A stretch of DNA of 64,000 nucleotides from Lacrimispora xylanisolvens (GTDB lineage: Bacteria > Bacillota > Clostridia > Lachnospirales > Lachnospiraceae). Below are positions 18,076 to 26,477 of this stretch, piece after piece. The notes beneath the pieces were generated by a model. That model ran no database searches. It saw only the letters and a program-made list of their open reading frames with translations, and had not been told where the DNA came from. Position 1 is the stretch's first letter. Each line of letters starts with the position of its first letter. The stretch is from positions 372,001-436,000 of the forward strand of contig CP070896.1 of the NCBI GenBank assembly GCA_017084465.1, given 5' to 3'. A program made the position numbers and the translations under genes.

Positions 18076-18546
18076 TCAATCTTTATCTAATATATACTGC
18101 CCCATGTTCTCCTTTCCATGGCCTGCAATATAAGACAGTTCCTGACCCTTTGCGTAAATACCCTGTTCTTGCTCTCCTGCAGCAGATGCTCTGGTCATAA
18201 CAAAAAGCAGTAATACAATCACTTCAATTATGAGAAGCAGTCTTTTGATTAATGATCCTTTTCTGCATACAGTCTTTTGCGATTTATAAGTAAATCTTGG
18301 TATTAAAACCAGCCTTTCCTGTAAGATTCTGCATTTTACAATTCCTGGTTCACGGGATGCAAAGTCAAACAGCATATTCTGACTTTTTTTCAGATAATAT
18401 AAACGATTCCAAAAATGGAGATCTCCGTATAAAATATCTGTTTCCAATTCGTAATTTTTTATTTCCTCTGTTCCATCCTCTTTACGGATTGAGCAGCTTG
18501 CTCTGTATTGGTAATAGCTTTCATTGTTTCTTTTATTCTGCACCAT
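18076..18546 (-). CDS. Single-pass membrane protein of unknown function, first gene of the spike operon
   Basis: 156 residues. A cytoplasmic N-terminal part of about 100 residues rich in Tyr and charged residues, one transmembrane helix at about 101-120 (LIKRLLLIIEVIVLLLFVMT), then a short polar C-terminal tail. The start at 18546 has AGGAGGG six bases upstream. The operator and promoter lie at 18589-18654. It might anchor the spike or its adaptor to the membrane; no family is recognised. Confidence 0.7.
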   Translation of the reverse strand: MVQNKRNNESYYQYRASCSIRKEDGTEEIKNYELETDILYGDLHFWNRLYYLKKSQNMLFDFASREPGIVKCRILQERLVLIPRFTYKSQKTVCRKGSLIKRLLLIIEVIVLLLFVMTRASAAGEQEQGIYAKGQELSYIAGHGKENMGQYILDKD

Positions 18547-18588
18547 CAGCCCTCCTTTCGTTCCGAGAACTATATCACTTATATTTAC

Positions 18589-18616
18589 ATTCTACATATA
18601 ACTGAAAGAAATTCAA
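18589..18616 (-). promoter_or_regulatory. Predicted promoter of the spike operon
   Basis: TTGAAT (18611-18616) and TAGAAT (18589-18594) on the minus strand, 16-bp spacer. The -35 begins six bases after the operator, the same offset as at agrDB. Confidence 0.6.
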
Positions 18617-18622
18617 CCGAAG

Positions 18623-18654
18623 TGCTAAAATTGTACACATTGAGCTCCAAAATT
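18623..18654 (-). promoter_or_regulatory. Predicted AgrA/LytTR operator of the spike operon
   Basis: Minus strand reads AATTTTGGAG, 12-bp spacer CTCAATGTGTAC, then AATTTTAGCA: direct repeats 22 bp apart. It differs from the agrDB operator at five of 32 positions, mostly in the distal half-site. Confidence 0.7.
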
Positions 18655-18871
18655 TGCATGCGGGACCTGTTGAAACAGCTTTTTATTTAAGAATAGTAAG
18701 AAATATTATGCTTATAATGTTCTATTTAAGGGATTGAGAAGATAGAAGCTGAGGCGGCATTGAGCACCGTCTCAATTGACCAGATTTCAGAATTATAATG
18801 ATAATATAAGAAATACAAAAAAGAGAATGATGTCTTAGGGATTGGAATTCGAATCAAATCTATAATAGAAA
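18655..18871. other. Intergenic region with nothing recognised
   Basis: About 215 bp between the spike-operon operator and the agrB terminator. No coding sequence, repeat or RNA was recognised. Confidence 0.5.
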
Positions 18872-18902
18872 AACGAGACTGCTGCCAGGCAACAGTCTCG
18901 TT
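18872..18902 (-). terminator. Intrinsic terminator after agrB
   Basis: Perfect 10-bp stem (AACGAGACTG / CAGTCTCGTT) with an 11-nt loop. T-tracts occur on both strands. It lies directly after the agrB stop codon. Confidence 0.88.
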
Positions 18903-18905
18903 TTC

Positions 18906-19485
18906 CTAGTTCACTTTACTATTCTTCAGCATTCCATATACAAGCATAACGGACAGCAGCATATGGCTTATTGCCAGTACAACACAGACTCTCATATTAA
19001 CAAACCAGAATATCGCACCTACAATTACTTCCGTTAACCAGAACTGTCTGCTTTTTTGACCGGTAACGGCTTGTCTCCTCTTCGTCGAGAAGCTTGTTCC
19101 TGTCAGGAACAGGTGCAAACTTAAAGATCAGAATTCCAGAAATAAGAAACCCTGCAATTGGCAATATAAGAGCCACTGTCCCGACTATGTACTTCTCAAG
19201 CAGACAAACAATCAGAATAAGGATTGCTGAAACTACAGTACAGACTCCATTGGTTCTTGCGTGATACCCGCCGCAATATGACCTTAATGGTATATAGCTG
19301 GCAAGGAACACAAACACTGGCATAGGTGCACGCATGATTACCGCTATGAACACAGCCACGACTATGTTTATAATCTGGTTAATTAATACCTCATAGGCGT
19401 AAAGATATAAAGCGCGCTGATCATCTTTTAAAAGATTCTTTTTAATCTGCCAGCTGACTATGTCTTCTGAAATCCGTTGTAACAT
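18906..19485 (-). CDS. agrB: AgrB-like signal-peptide-processing membrane protease (one frame break)
   Basis: About 193 residues with several transmembrane helices. AgrB proteases cut the AgrD pro-peptide and form the thiolactone. The family motif RSYCGGYHARTNGVC is present, with catalytic His75 and Cys82 in the expected seven-residue spacing. The C-terminal part contains the usual last helices (EVIVGAIFWFVN, LAISHMLLSVMLVYGML). The break is near 19057, six A's for five. The start codon overlaps the agrD stop by one base (TAATG), implying translational coupling. Confidence 0.92.
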
Positions 19486-19646
19486 TAGAACTTCCTGAGC
19501 ATCTTAGCCTCTTCTGGCACTTCTGGCTGATGATGAGCCCAGAAACAGGTTACATTAATTGTATAAGCTGCAACCAGTAATGCGCATGTGTTCATCACCT
19601 TCACCATTGATACTTTTCCTTTTAAAGCATTTAACATTTTTCTCAT
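19485..19646 (-). CDS. agrD: AgrD-like cyclic lactone autoinducer pro-peptide
   Basis: 53 residues from ATG 19646 (AAGGAGG upstream). An amphipathic N-terminal leader (about 1-30) is followed by the signal region NVTCFWAHH and the acidic tail QPEVPEEAKMLRKF. The HQP-x-VPEE segment after a Cys is the hallmark of clostridial AgrD peptides, where AgrB cuts and closes a thiolactone on the Cys. Predicted ring: Cys34 to about His38 (CFWAH), with exocyclic residues from Asn31-Thr33. It lies just upstream of agrB and just downstream of the operator. Confidence 0.92.
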   Translation of the reverse strand: MRKMLNALKGKVSMVKVMNTCALLVAAYTINVTCFWAHHQPEVPEEAKMLRKF

Positions 19647-19669
19647 TTTGAGACCTCCTTTTTTCTTTC

Positions 19670-19698
19670 ATAATATAACAGTAATTTACGTTTTTCAA
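19670..19698 (-). promoter_or_regulatory. Predicted promoter of agrDB
   Basis: TTGAAA (19693-19698) and TATTAT (19670-19675) on the minus strand with a 17-bp spacer. The -35 starts six bases after the proximal operator repeat. Confidence 0.75.
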
Positions 19699-19704
19699 GT
19701 CAAG

Positions 19705-19736
19705 TGCCAAAATTATACACGTTGAGTGCCAAAATT
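19705..19736 (-). promoter_or_regulatory. Predicted AgrA/LytTR operator of agrDB
   Basis: Minus strand: AATTTTGGCA, 12-bp spacer CTCAACGTGTAT, AATTTTGGCA. Direct repeats 22 bp start to start, two helical turns, as expected for a LytTR dimer. It lies in the agrC-agrD gap, giving positive feedback on signal production. Confidence 0.8.
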
Positions 19737-19748
19737 TGCACACAGCCC

Positions 19749-21068
19749 TTACGAAAACGCAGAAATCGTTAATACTGTATCGAATAAATTATCTTTTTTG
19801 AGAAAGATTTAATGACCCTCCATACTTCTCTGCCAACGATGTTACGATTCCTACTCCCAAACCATGATGTTTTGAATCTTCTTTTGTTGACAGCAGTTTA
19901 TCCCCCTCCTTTTTGACTTTCACTTTAAAACTATTTTCAATATGGAATATCAGAAAATAATTAGTTCCCATAAATAGTTTTATATTTACAATTCGCTTTC
20001 CCGCCTCACACTTCGCAGCTGCCTCCAGCGCATTGTCAAGCAGATTACCAAACATTGAAATCATATCGGAATCTGATATGAAATCCAGATTTAAATTTTT
20101 TTCTATAAATATAGATAACTGTATATCAAGTTCCTTTGCCTTTGAAACACGTTCAGATAAAATAGCATTAAATACTGGATTGCTGCTATAAATTACAATA
20201 TTAATCTCTTCTTGTATTTTTACCCTTTAATTCATCAATAATTTCAACTATTTTATTATTTTCCCCATTTAAAGCTAATAAACGAAAGCTGTTAAAATAA
20301 GAGTGAACATCATGCATAAAGCAGCGGTAATGGTCATTTATTTTAAAATATTCTGAAAATGATCATTTTCCATCTCTCTTTTAACCGAATAAAGTTCTGC
20401 ATATTTTATTTTATTCATCATATCCGTATATCTCTCCAGGATGATAAATATAGCTGCATTTGATAGATATAACAACACCGCTCCACCGCACATAAAAAAT
20501 TGCAAAACAATAGTCTTAGGAAAATCCATATATAAAAAAGCTGCTTGAAATAGCAAGGGATAAAATTGGCAGAATCAGTAAATACCACGAAAATCCATTA
20601 TTATTCCTTATGTTTTTTTTTTTAATATACTTTTCAATATAAATTAAAAAAATAGAATACCTACAATATATTCTAATATTAAAAAAAATATACTCCACCT
20701 GATGTGAACCATGGAGGTATATAAAAAGGCAGATTATATGAAAAGAAACGATATAATAGTTCAAAAAGAACTTCTTTTCCTCCCACAAAAGCAAAATAAA
20801 TTATGGTATAAGCAATTCCATTTGTAAATGAAACTTTAAATAATAGCAAAGCATAAATATAACAAAAAAGTGGAATTGTAATAAAATTCAGGCCCACACT
20901 GCCAATTGCATTTTCAACAAAAATCAATAATGTTATAACCAAACTAATTATATGACGCTTCATACCAAAAGTTTTAAAAGGATATATGGCGGCAAAAAAT
21001 CTGCACATCATATAAACATCTGCACCACAAAATAAAAGCCTGTTTATTGACAACAAATCATTTCCCAT
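19749..21068 (-). CDS. agrC: AgrC-like sensor histidine kinase (six frame breaks)
   Basis: About 440 residues when joined, the AgrC size. The N-terminal half has about six transmembrane helices (signal sensor). The kinase half shows the His box (MHDVHSYF), the N box (NLLDNALEAA) and the G box (HGLGVGIV). Breaks lie near 20689, 20664, 20539, 20343, 20225 and 19803, all in runs of A or T; fixing each by one base gives one continuous protein ending at 19749. The start ATG at 21068 follows the agrA stop by one base; an ATG at 21080 would overlap agrA. Alternative: a genuinely decayed receptor, but break density matches the AT-rich sequence and the errors elsewhere. Confidence 0.82.
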
Positions 21069-21069
21069 A

Positions 21070-21846
21070 TCAAATGCCATCCTTATATTTTGATAACATA
21101 AATTCTTCTTTCAGCATATGAAACTCCTGCGCCTTGCTTCTGGTTATCTGAAACATGGTATCAACATCCTTCAGCCGCAATATCTTACTGGTGCAGTAGA
21201 TCAAATATTTAAAATTTATAATATAGCTGTCGTGTGGATAGCCAAAACCATATTTTTTAAGGCGCTCGTAAATTGTTTCCAGTCTTTCTGAAACGCGGAT
21301 ATCCGGAACGTCACTGCTATCTAAATCTTTTATTCCATAGATTCTGATTGAACTTTCAGAGATATGGACTCTGGTGTTTTTCTTATATTTTTCAATGTAA
21401 ACAATATCATCTGCTCTTAGAAACAGCCGCTCCCGGTTTACATTGGCAGAAAGCAGGGGTGCCTGTCCCAATTCGATCATTTTATCAAGAGAATCCCTTA
21501 TGTAACGATCCATGACTTCATCAGTCATATTCTTCATAATATAACGATATGGCTGAACTTCAAAACTACGCGGCGAAGGTTCCGCAAAACCCGTATAAAA
21601 AACCAGTATCACATTATTATCCAGCTGACGAACCCTGACTGCCGTTTCTTCACCATTCATTTCGTTCATCTGAACATCAAGAAATATAATAGAAAATCTG
21701 ATGTTCTTTATCGCTGCCAAAAGGCTGATTCCTGAATTGTATTCATGGATTCGGAATTTATCGCTTTCCGACATGTTTTTTTCAATTCGTTCTGTTAAAC
21801 GCACTCTGTCGCCGATACTATCATCACAAATAGCAATTTCAAACAT
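21070..21846 (-). CDS. agrA: AgrA-like LytTR response regulator
   Basis: 258 residues, frame intact. The receiver domain (1-125) has the acidic pair Asp8-Asp9 and phospho-acceptor Asp57 (IIFLDVQM). The LytTR DNA-binding domain (about 135-245) shows RLFLRADDIVYIEKYKKNT and YPHDSYIINFKYL. LytTR dimers bind pairs of about 9-bp direct repeats spaced by two helical turns, which matches the three operators in this window. GAGGGG precedes the start. It is the first gene of agrACDB. Confidence 0.93.
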   Translation of the reverse strand: MFEIAICDDSIGDRVRLTERIEKNMSESDKFRIHEYNSGISLLAAIKNIRFSIIFLDVQMNEMNGEETAVRVRQLDNNVILVFYTGFAEPSPRSFEVQPYRYIMKNMTDEVMDRYIRDSLDKMIELGQAPLLSANVNRERLFLRADDIVYIEKYKKNTRVHISESSIRIYGIKDLDSSDVPDIRVSERLETIYERLKKYGFGYPHDSYIINFKYLIYCTSKILRLKDVDTMFQITRSKAQEFHMLKEEFMLSKYKDGI

Positions 21847-21932
21847 ACTTTTTCCCCTCTTACTAAATTTCTTTCTATTAGATATCGTACTATCTCTCCT
21901 ATTTTATAAGAAATATGTCAATAATACAAGAA

Positions 21933-21975
21933 AAGGTACCAGAAAAATACAAATTTCATATTTTCCCGGTGCCTT
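21933..21975 (-). terminator. Terminator after the ABC exporter operon
   Basis: AAGGCACCGGGAAAATA pairs with TATTTTTCTGGTACCTT on the minus strand with G-U pairs, followed by TTTTCTTG. Confidence 0.75.
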
Positions 21976-21996
21976 ATTTGTAATTATCCTGCCGAA

Positions 21997-23742
21997 TTAT
22001 ACCGCAAACTGGCTATTGTAAAGCTGAGCATAAAAACCATTTTTAGAAAGAAGATCCTCATGAGTTCCCTGTTCAATAATATGACCATCTCTCATGACAA
22101 GTATGACATCTGCCTCTTTGATTGTGGAAAGACGATGTGCAACAATAAAACTGGTGCGCCCTTCCATCATTTTCGCAAAAGCCTTTTGTATCTTTAATTC
22201 CGTCCTTGTATCAATGGATGAAGTGGCTTCATCAAGAATGAGAATTGGCGGCAGGCATAGCATAACTCTGGCAATGCACAAAAGCTGCTTCTGTCCCTGG
22301 GATAAATTTCCTCCGTCCTCTGATATGATTGTATCATATCCCTGAGGCATTCGTGAAATAAAGCTGTGGGCATGGGCTTCTTTTGCCGCTGTAATAATTT
22401 CTTCTTCCGAAGCGTCCGGCTTCCCGTATGCAATATTTTCTCTTATGGTACCTGTCTTTAACCAGGTTTCCTGAAGAACCATTCCATATTCAGATCTTAA
22501 ACTTTTTCTGGTTATGTGCCGCACATCGTTTCCATCAACCTTTATCGATCCTGCATTGACATCGTAAAAACGCATAAGCAGGTTTATAACAGTACTTTTT
22601 CCGCAGCCTGTGGGACCAACAATGGCAATCCTCTTTCCCTGCCCTGCATGAAGATTCATATCTTCAATCAAAGGTACACTGGGATTGTAGGAGAAGTCAA
22701 CATGCTCCAGTACAACCTCACCCTTTGCATCATCCAGTACCATCGCATTGCTGTCATCTGGTACTTCTATTTCTTCATCAATTAATTCAAAAACCCTGGC
22801 AGCAGATGCAAGTGCGTTCTGAAGCTCTGTTACCACTCCTGAAATCTCATTAAACGGCTTTGTATACTGATTGGCATAACTTAGAAAGCTGGACAGCTGC
22901 CCCACTGATAAAATGCCATTGACTGCGGCAAATGCTCCTGCAATTCCTACACACGCATATACAAGGCTGTTTACAAACCGGGTCGCCGGGTTTGTGATGG
23001 AAGAGAAAAATGTGGCTTTCAGCCCCCATATACGCAGGTCTTCATTGATGGCTTCAAATTTCTTCTGGGCTTCGTCTTCATAAGCAAAGGCTTTCACCAC
23101 TTTCTGATTGCCTAACATCTCTTCCACCAGTGAGGTCAGCTCTCCTCTGGTCTGAGACTGCATCCGAAACATGCTGTAAGTTCTTTTTGCAATAAAGCTG
23201 GCCACAAACAGGGACAGCGGTGTAACTAGCACAACCAGGGCAGCAATCACCGGATTTATAAAAAACATAAAGAATAATGTTCCAAGGATTGTTAAAACTC
23301 CAGTGAAAAGCTGGGTAAATCCCATGAGCAGACCGTCTGAAAACTGATCAATATCAGCAATGATTCTGCTGATGATATCACCATGTGCATGGGAATCAAT
23401 ATACTTTAAAGAAAGAATCTCCAGTTTGTTAAATGCCTGAGTTCTGATATCCTTTACTACACGGTAGGTGATCTGATTGTTAATATGGCTCATCACCCAC
23501 TGTGCTGCAGCAGTAATCAGTATAACTACAGCAATTTGCAAAAGTATCATTCCCATGGCGCTAAAGTCTACTTCTCCTGCCCCTACAATACAGTCAATTG
23601 CACGTCCTATTAATATGGGAACATACAAGGTGAAAACCACGGTAAGAAATGCGCAGAACAGAGATGCCATAACACTCCATTTATACTTTGCAATCTTATT
23701 TAAAATCCGCTTAATTGTGGACTTGTGCTTTTTTATGTTCAT
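21997..23742 (-). CDS. ABC exporter, catalytically canonical half (permease + ATPase)
   Basis: About 581 residues. Six-helix exporter domain (about 15-310) and ATPase with Walker A GPTGCGKST, signature LSQGQ and Walker B LILDEATSSID with the catalytic Glu. The switch region AHRLST is intact. It pairs with the upstream half-transporter, whose own catalytic Glu is Asp, as in heterodimeric multidrug exporters (LmrCD/BmrCD type). The start at 23742 is one base after the upstream stop, with GGAGGTG. Confidence 0.93.
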   Translation of the reverse strand: MNIKKHKSTIKRILNKIAKYKWSVMASLFCAFLTVVFTLYVPILIGRAIDCIVGAGEVDFSAMGMILLQIAVVILITAAAQWVMSHINNQITYRVVKDIRTQAFNKLEILSLKYIDSHAHGDIISRIIADIDQFSDGLLMGFTQLFTGVLTILGTLFFMFFINPVIAALVVLVTPLSLFVASFIAKRTYSMFRMQSQTRGELTSLVEEMLGNQKVVKAFAYEDEAQKKFEAINEDLRIWGLKATFFSSITNPATRFVNSLVYACVGIAGAFAAVNGILSVGQLSSFLSYANQYTKPFNEISGVVTELQNALASAARVFELIDEEIEVPDDSNAMVLDDAKGEVVLEHVDFSYNPSVPLIEDMNLHAGQGKRIAIVGPTGCGKSTVINLLMRFYDVNAGSIKVDGNDVRHITRKSLRSEYGMVLQETWLKTGTIRENIAYGKPDASEEEIITAAKEAHAHSFISRMPQGYDTIISEDGGNLSQGQKQLLCIARVMLCLPPILILDEATSSIDTRTELKIQKAFAKMMEGRTSFIVAHRLSTIKEADVILVMRDGHIIEQGTHEDLLSKNGFYAQLYNSQFAV

Positions 23743-23743
23743 A

Positions 23744-25474
23744 TTACTGCACCTCCTTTTCAGACAGCTGGGAAAGGCAGATTTCACGGTAGACTTCACA
23801 GGATTCCATTAAATCACCATGCTTTCCGCAGCCTGCCATCTGCCCGTCGTCTAGAACCACGATTCGGTCAGCATTTCTGATTGTGGAAGCTCTCTGGGAT
23901 ACCAGAAATACTGTCATGTCTTTTGTTTCTTCTTTAATTGCTTTACGAAGGCGGGCATCTGTGGCAAAATCCAGAGCGGAAGCGCTGTCATCTAAAATAA
24001 GAATCTGAGGATCTTTGACAACTGCTCTGGCTATGGTAAGACGCTGACGCTGTCCTCCGGATAAGTTCTTACCTCCTGCCTCTATAATAAAGTCAAGACC
24101 TTCACCCTTCTCATCCACAAAATCCTTAGCCTGGGCAATGGTAAGAGCACGGTAAATCTCTTCGTCAGAAGCATCTCTTTTTCCCCACTGCATGTTTTCC
24201 CTGATGCTTCCTTTAAATAATACGGCTCTTTGAGGAACGATTCCAACCATATTTCTCAGCTGGCTGAGAGAATAATTTTTAACATCAATTCCTCCCACTT
24301 TAACATTTCCCTTAGATACATCATAAAATCGGGGAATTAAATTTACCAGTGTGGTTTTACCCGAACCGGTTCCGCCTATAATTCCAATTGTTTCACCTTT
24401 CATAGCCTGAAATTCAATTCCGGCCAGTGATTCTGCTTTTGCACCCTGATAAAAAAGACTGACATTATCAAATTCCACCTTGGGTACATCTGCTTCTTCT
24501 TTCACAATATCGTGATTTGTCTCCCTGATTCCCGGTTCCATGGAAAATACGGAACTGATCCGGTTGGCACAGGCCAGCGCTTTTGATATGGTGATAATTA
24601 AGTTTGCCAGTTTCACCAGTTCCACCAGAATCTGAGACATATAATTCACCAGAGCCACCACCTGACCCTGGGTAATAATACCCGATTCAACCCGGTTTGC
24701 ACCAGTGTTAATCAAAACTACAATCGCAAGGTTAATTATGACATAAGTAAGAGGATTCATCAGTGCAGAGATCTTTCCTACAAACACCTGAAATTTTACC
24801 AGCATGCCATTTTCTTCATCAAACCGGCTGATTTCATCATTCTGGCGGTTAAAGGCGCGAATTACACGGACTCCGCCTAAATTTTCTCTTGCAGTCAGAA
24901 GAACCCGGTCCAGCTGCTTTTGTACCTTCTTATATAAAGGCATACTTATAATCATAATGCCAAATACTACAACAGAAAGTACAGGTATGGAAACCACAAA
25001 TATAAGAGCAGCCTTAAAATCTATGGTGAATGCCATGATCATTGCACCGAATACCACGAAGGGGGAACGGAGAAACAACCGCAAAAACAGATTGACCCCT
25101 GATTGAACCTGATTCACATCGCTGGTCATTCGTGTAATCAGTGTGGCAGTCCCTACGGTATCAATTTCCTGATAAGACAAGCTGTTGATATGGGCAAATA
25201 AATCATTTCTCAGTGAGGTACCAAATCCGGCAGCTGCCTTTGCCGCGAAGTACTGGGCAGTAATGGAGCAGGCAAGCCCTATAATGCCTAACAGCACCAG
25301 CAATCCGCCCATAGAAAGAATATAGTGCAGATCGTGATTCTTAATTCCAATATCAATGACTCTGGCCATAACCAAAGGCACTAAAAGCTCAAAGCTGGCC
25401 TCCAGAAGTTTAAACAAAGGCCCCAGAATACTTTCCAGCTTATACTCATTTAGATATTTAAGGAGCTTTTTCAT
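23744..25474 (-). CDS. ABC exporter, degenerate-site half (permease + ATPase)
   Basis: 576 residues. Exporter transmembrane domain (about 15-310) and ATPase with Walker A GGTGSGKTT and signature LSGGQRQR. Walker B is LILDDSASALD: the catalytic Glu is Asp and the switch His is Gln (SQRAST), so the consensus ATP site is formed only with its partner. This is the usual asymmetry of heterodimeric multidrug exporters. The two genes form an operon divergent from a LysR regulator with a shared inverted repeat. Confidence 0.93.
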   Translation of the reverse strand: MKKLLKYLNEYKLESILGPLFKLLEASFELLVPLVMARVIDIGIKNHDLHYILSMGGLLVLLGIIGLACSITAQYFAAKAAAGFGTSLRNDLFAHINSLSYQEIDTVGTATLITRMTSDVNQVQSGVNLFLRLFLRSPFVVFGAMIMAFTIDFKAALIFVVSIPVLSVVVFGIMIISMPLYKKVQKQLDRVLLTARENLGGVRVIRAFNRQNDEISRFDEENGMLVKFQVFVGKISALMNPLTYVIINLAIVVLINTGANRVESGIITQGQVVALVNYMSQILVELVKLANLIITISKALACANRISSVFSMEPGIRETNHDIVKEEADVPKVEFDNVSLFYQGAKAESLAGIEFQAMKGETIGIIGGTGSGKTTLVNLIPRFYDVSKGNVKVGGIDVKNYSLSQLRNMVGIVPQRAVLFKGSIRENMQWGKRDASDEEIYRALTIAQAKDFVDEKGEGLDFIIEAGGKNLSGGQRQRLTIARAVVKDPQILILDDSASALDFATDARLRKAIKEETKDMTVFLVSQRASTIRNADRIVVLDDGQMAGCGKHGDLMESCEVYREICLSQLSEKEVQ

Positions 25475-25516
25475 TTTCCTTTTCCTCCGTAATCAATACT
25501 TTTTTAGAATAATGCC

Positions 25517-25551
25517 TTGTATTATTATACCATTTTGATATAATAATACAA
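25517..25551. promoter_or_regulatory. Perfect 13-bp inverted repeat between ABC operon and LysR gene
   Basis: TTGTATTATTATA (25517-25529) and its exact complement TATAATAATACAA (25539-25551), nine-bp centre. It sits in the 100-bp divergent promoter region. Likely an operator for the adjacent regulator or another dimeric repressor; the arms also contain -10-like sequence for both directions. Confidence 0.75.
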
Positions 25552-25589
25552 GTACTAATTGAAAATCTTATGAATAGAGGATGTACCAT

Positions 25590-26477
25590 ATGGTTCCGAT
25601 TAATTCAAAACAGCTTTATTATTTTACAGTCATTTCAGAAACCGGCAGTTTTACAGCTGCCGCAAAGAAACTGGGAATATCCCAGCCGCCTTTAAGCAAG
25701 CAGATCATGCTTTTGGAAGAGGAGTTGGGAGTTAAACTTTTTGAACGGGGAGCGAAGAAAACAGAACTTACAGAAGCAGGCACTTATTTATATTTTAAGG
25801 CAAGAGATATTTTGTCTCTGATGGACTCCGTATCAGATGATTTAAAACACTTCCCCTCTTCTGCCAGAGGCCTTTTAAAGCTGGGTGTCATCTCCTCAGC
25901 GGGAACAGTTCTTGTGGATTTTCTGAAACATTTTACAGCTGATCATCCAGGTGTCCGGTTTGAAGTGACAGAAGGAAACACCTATGAGCTGCTGGAGAAG
26001 ATGAAAAACGGACTGGTTGAGTGTTCTATTATTAGGACACCTTTTAATCCGGAAGGTCTGGAATGTGTCTATGGTAACAAAGAACCGATTATGGCAGTGG
26101 GAATTCCAGAATTTTTTCCGGAGATATCAGATGATAAAGTAAGAATTACCGGATTAACGGGAAAGCCTCTGATTTATTACCGCAGATTTGATTCCATCAT
26201 ATCTCTTGCATTTCAAAACAGCGGCATAGAACCGGATATATTCTGCCGTAATGACGATGCCAGAACCTGTCTTCAATGGGCAAAAGCCGGACTTGGGATC
26301 GCACTGGTGCCTCAATCCATCTGTGATATTAAGGTGCAGGATAACCTTATGTTTAAGGAGATTGATTCTCCTGATACAGTCACTCAGATTGCTGCAGTTT
26401 ATAAAAAAAATGGCTATGTTTCAAACATAGCCAGAGAATTTGTAAATAGTTTTGGTTGTCAGAACGGCTTGCTTTAA
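25590..26477 (+). CDS. LysR-family transcriptional regulator
   Basis: About 295 residues. N-terminal winged HTH (GSFTAAAKKLGISQPPLSKQIMLLEEELG), then a periplasmic-binding-like effector domain (about 90-290). The start ATG at 25590 has GAGG nine bases upstream. It is divergent from the ABC exporter and probably controls it through the palindrome at 25517-25551. The effector is unknown. The stop codon overlaps the convergent radical SAM gene. Confidence 0.92.
   Translation: MVPINSKQLYYFTVISETGSFTAAAKKLGISQPPLSKQIMLLEEELGVKLFERGAKKTELTEAGTYLYFKARDILSLMDSVSDDLKHFPSSARGLLKLGVISSAGTVLVDFLKHFTADHPGVRFEVTEGNTYELLEKMKNGLVECSIIRTPFNPEGLECVYGNKEPIMAVGIPEFFPEISDDKVRITGLTGKPLIYYRRFDSIISLAFQNSGIEPDIFCRNDDARTCLQWAKAGLGIALVPQSICDIKVQDNLMFKEIDSPDTVTQIAAVYKKNGYVSNIAREFVNSFGCQNGLL

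Noticed and set aside
16240..18546. A prophage remnant explanation for the spike operon
   Set aside because: Not excluded, but no integrase, terminase, capsid or lysis genes are near, the genes overlap tightly and the promoter carries the agr operator.
3342..19736. The three AATTTTGGCA repeats as a dispersed mobile repeat or CRISPR-like unit
   Set aside because: Copies are single, promoter-proximal and keep fixed distance to -35/-10 elements and correct orientation to a downstream gene, which fits operators better.
19555..19743. A 62-codon reading frame on the minus strand across the agr operator and promoter
   Set aside because: It starts inside the operator, has no ribosome site, and runs out of frame with the 53-residue AgrD frame, which has AAGGAGG, the family motif and one-base overlap with agrB.
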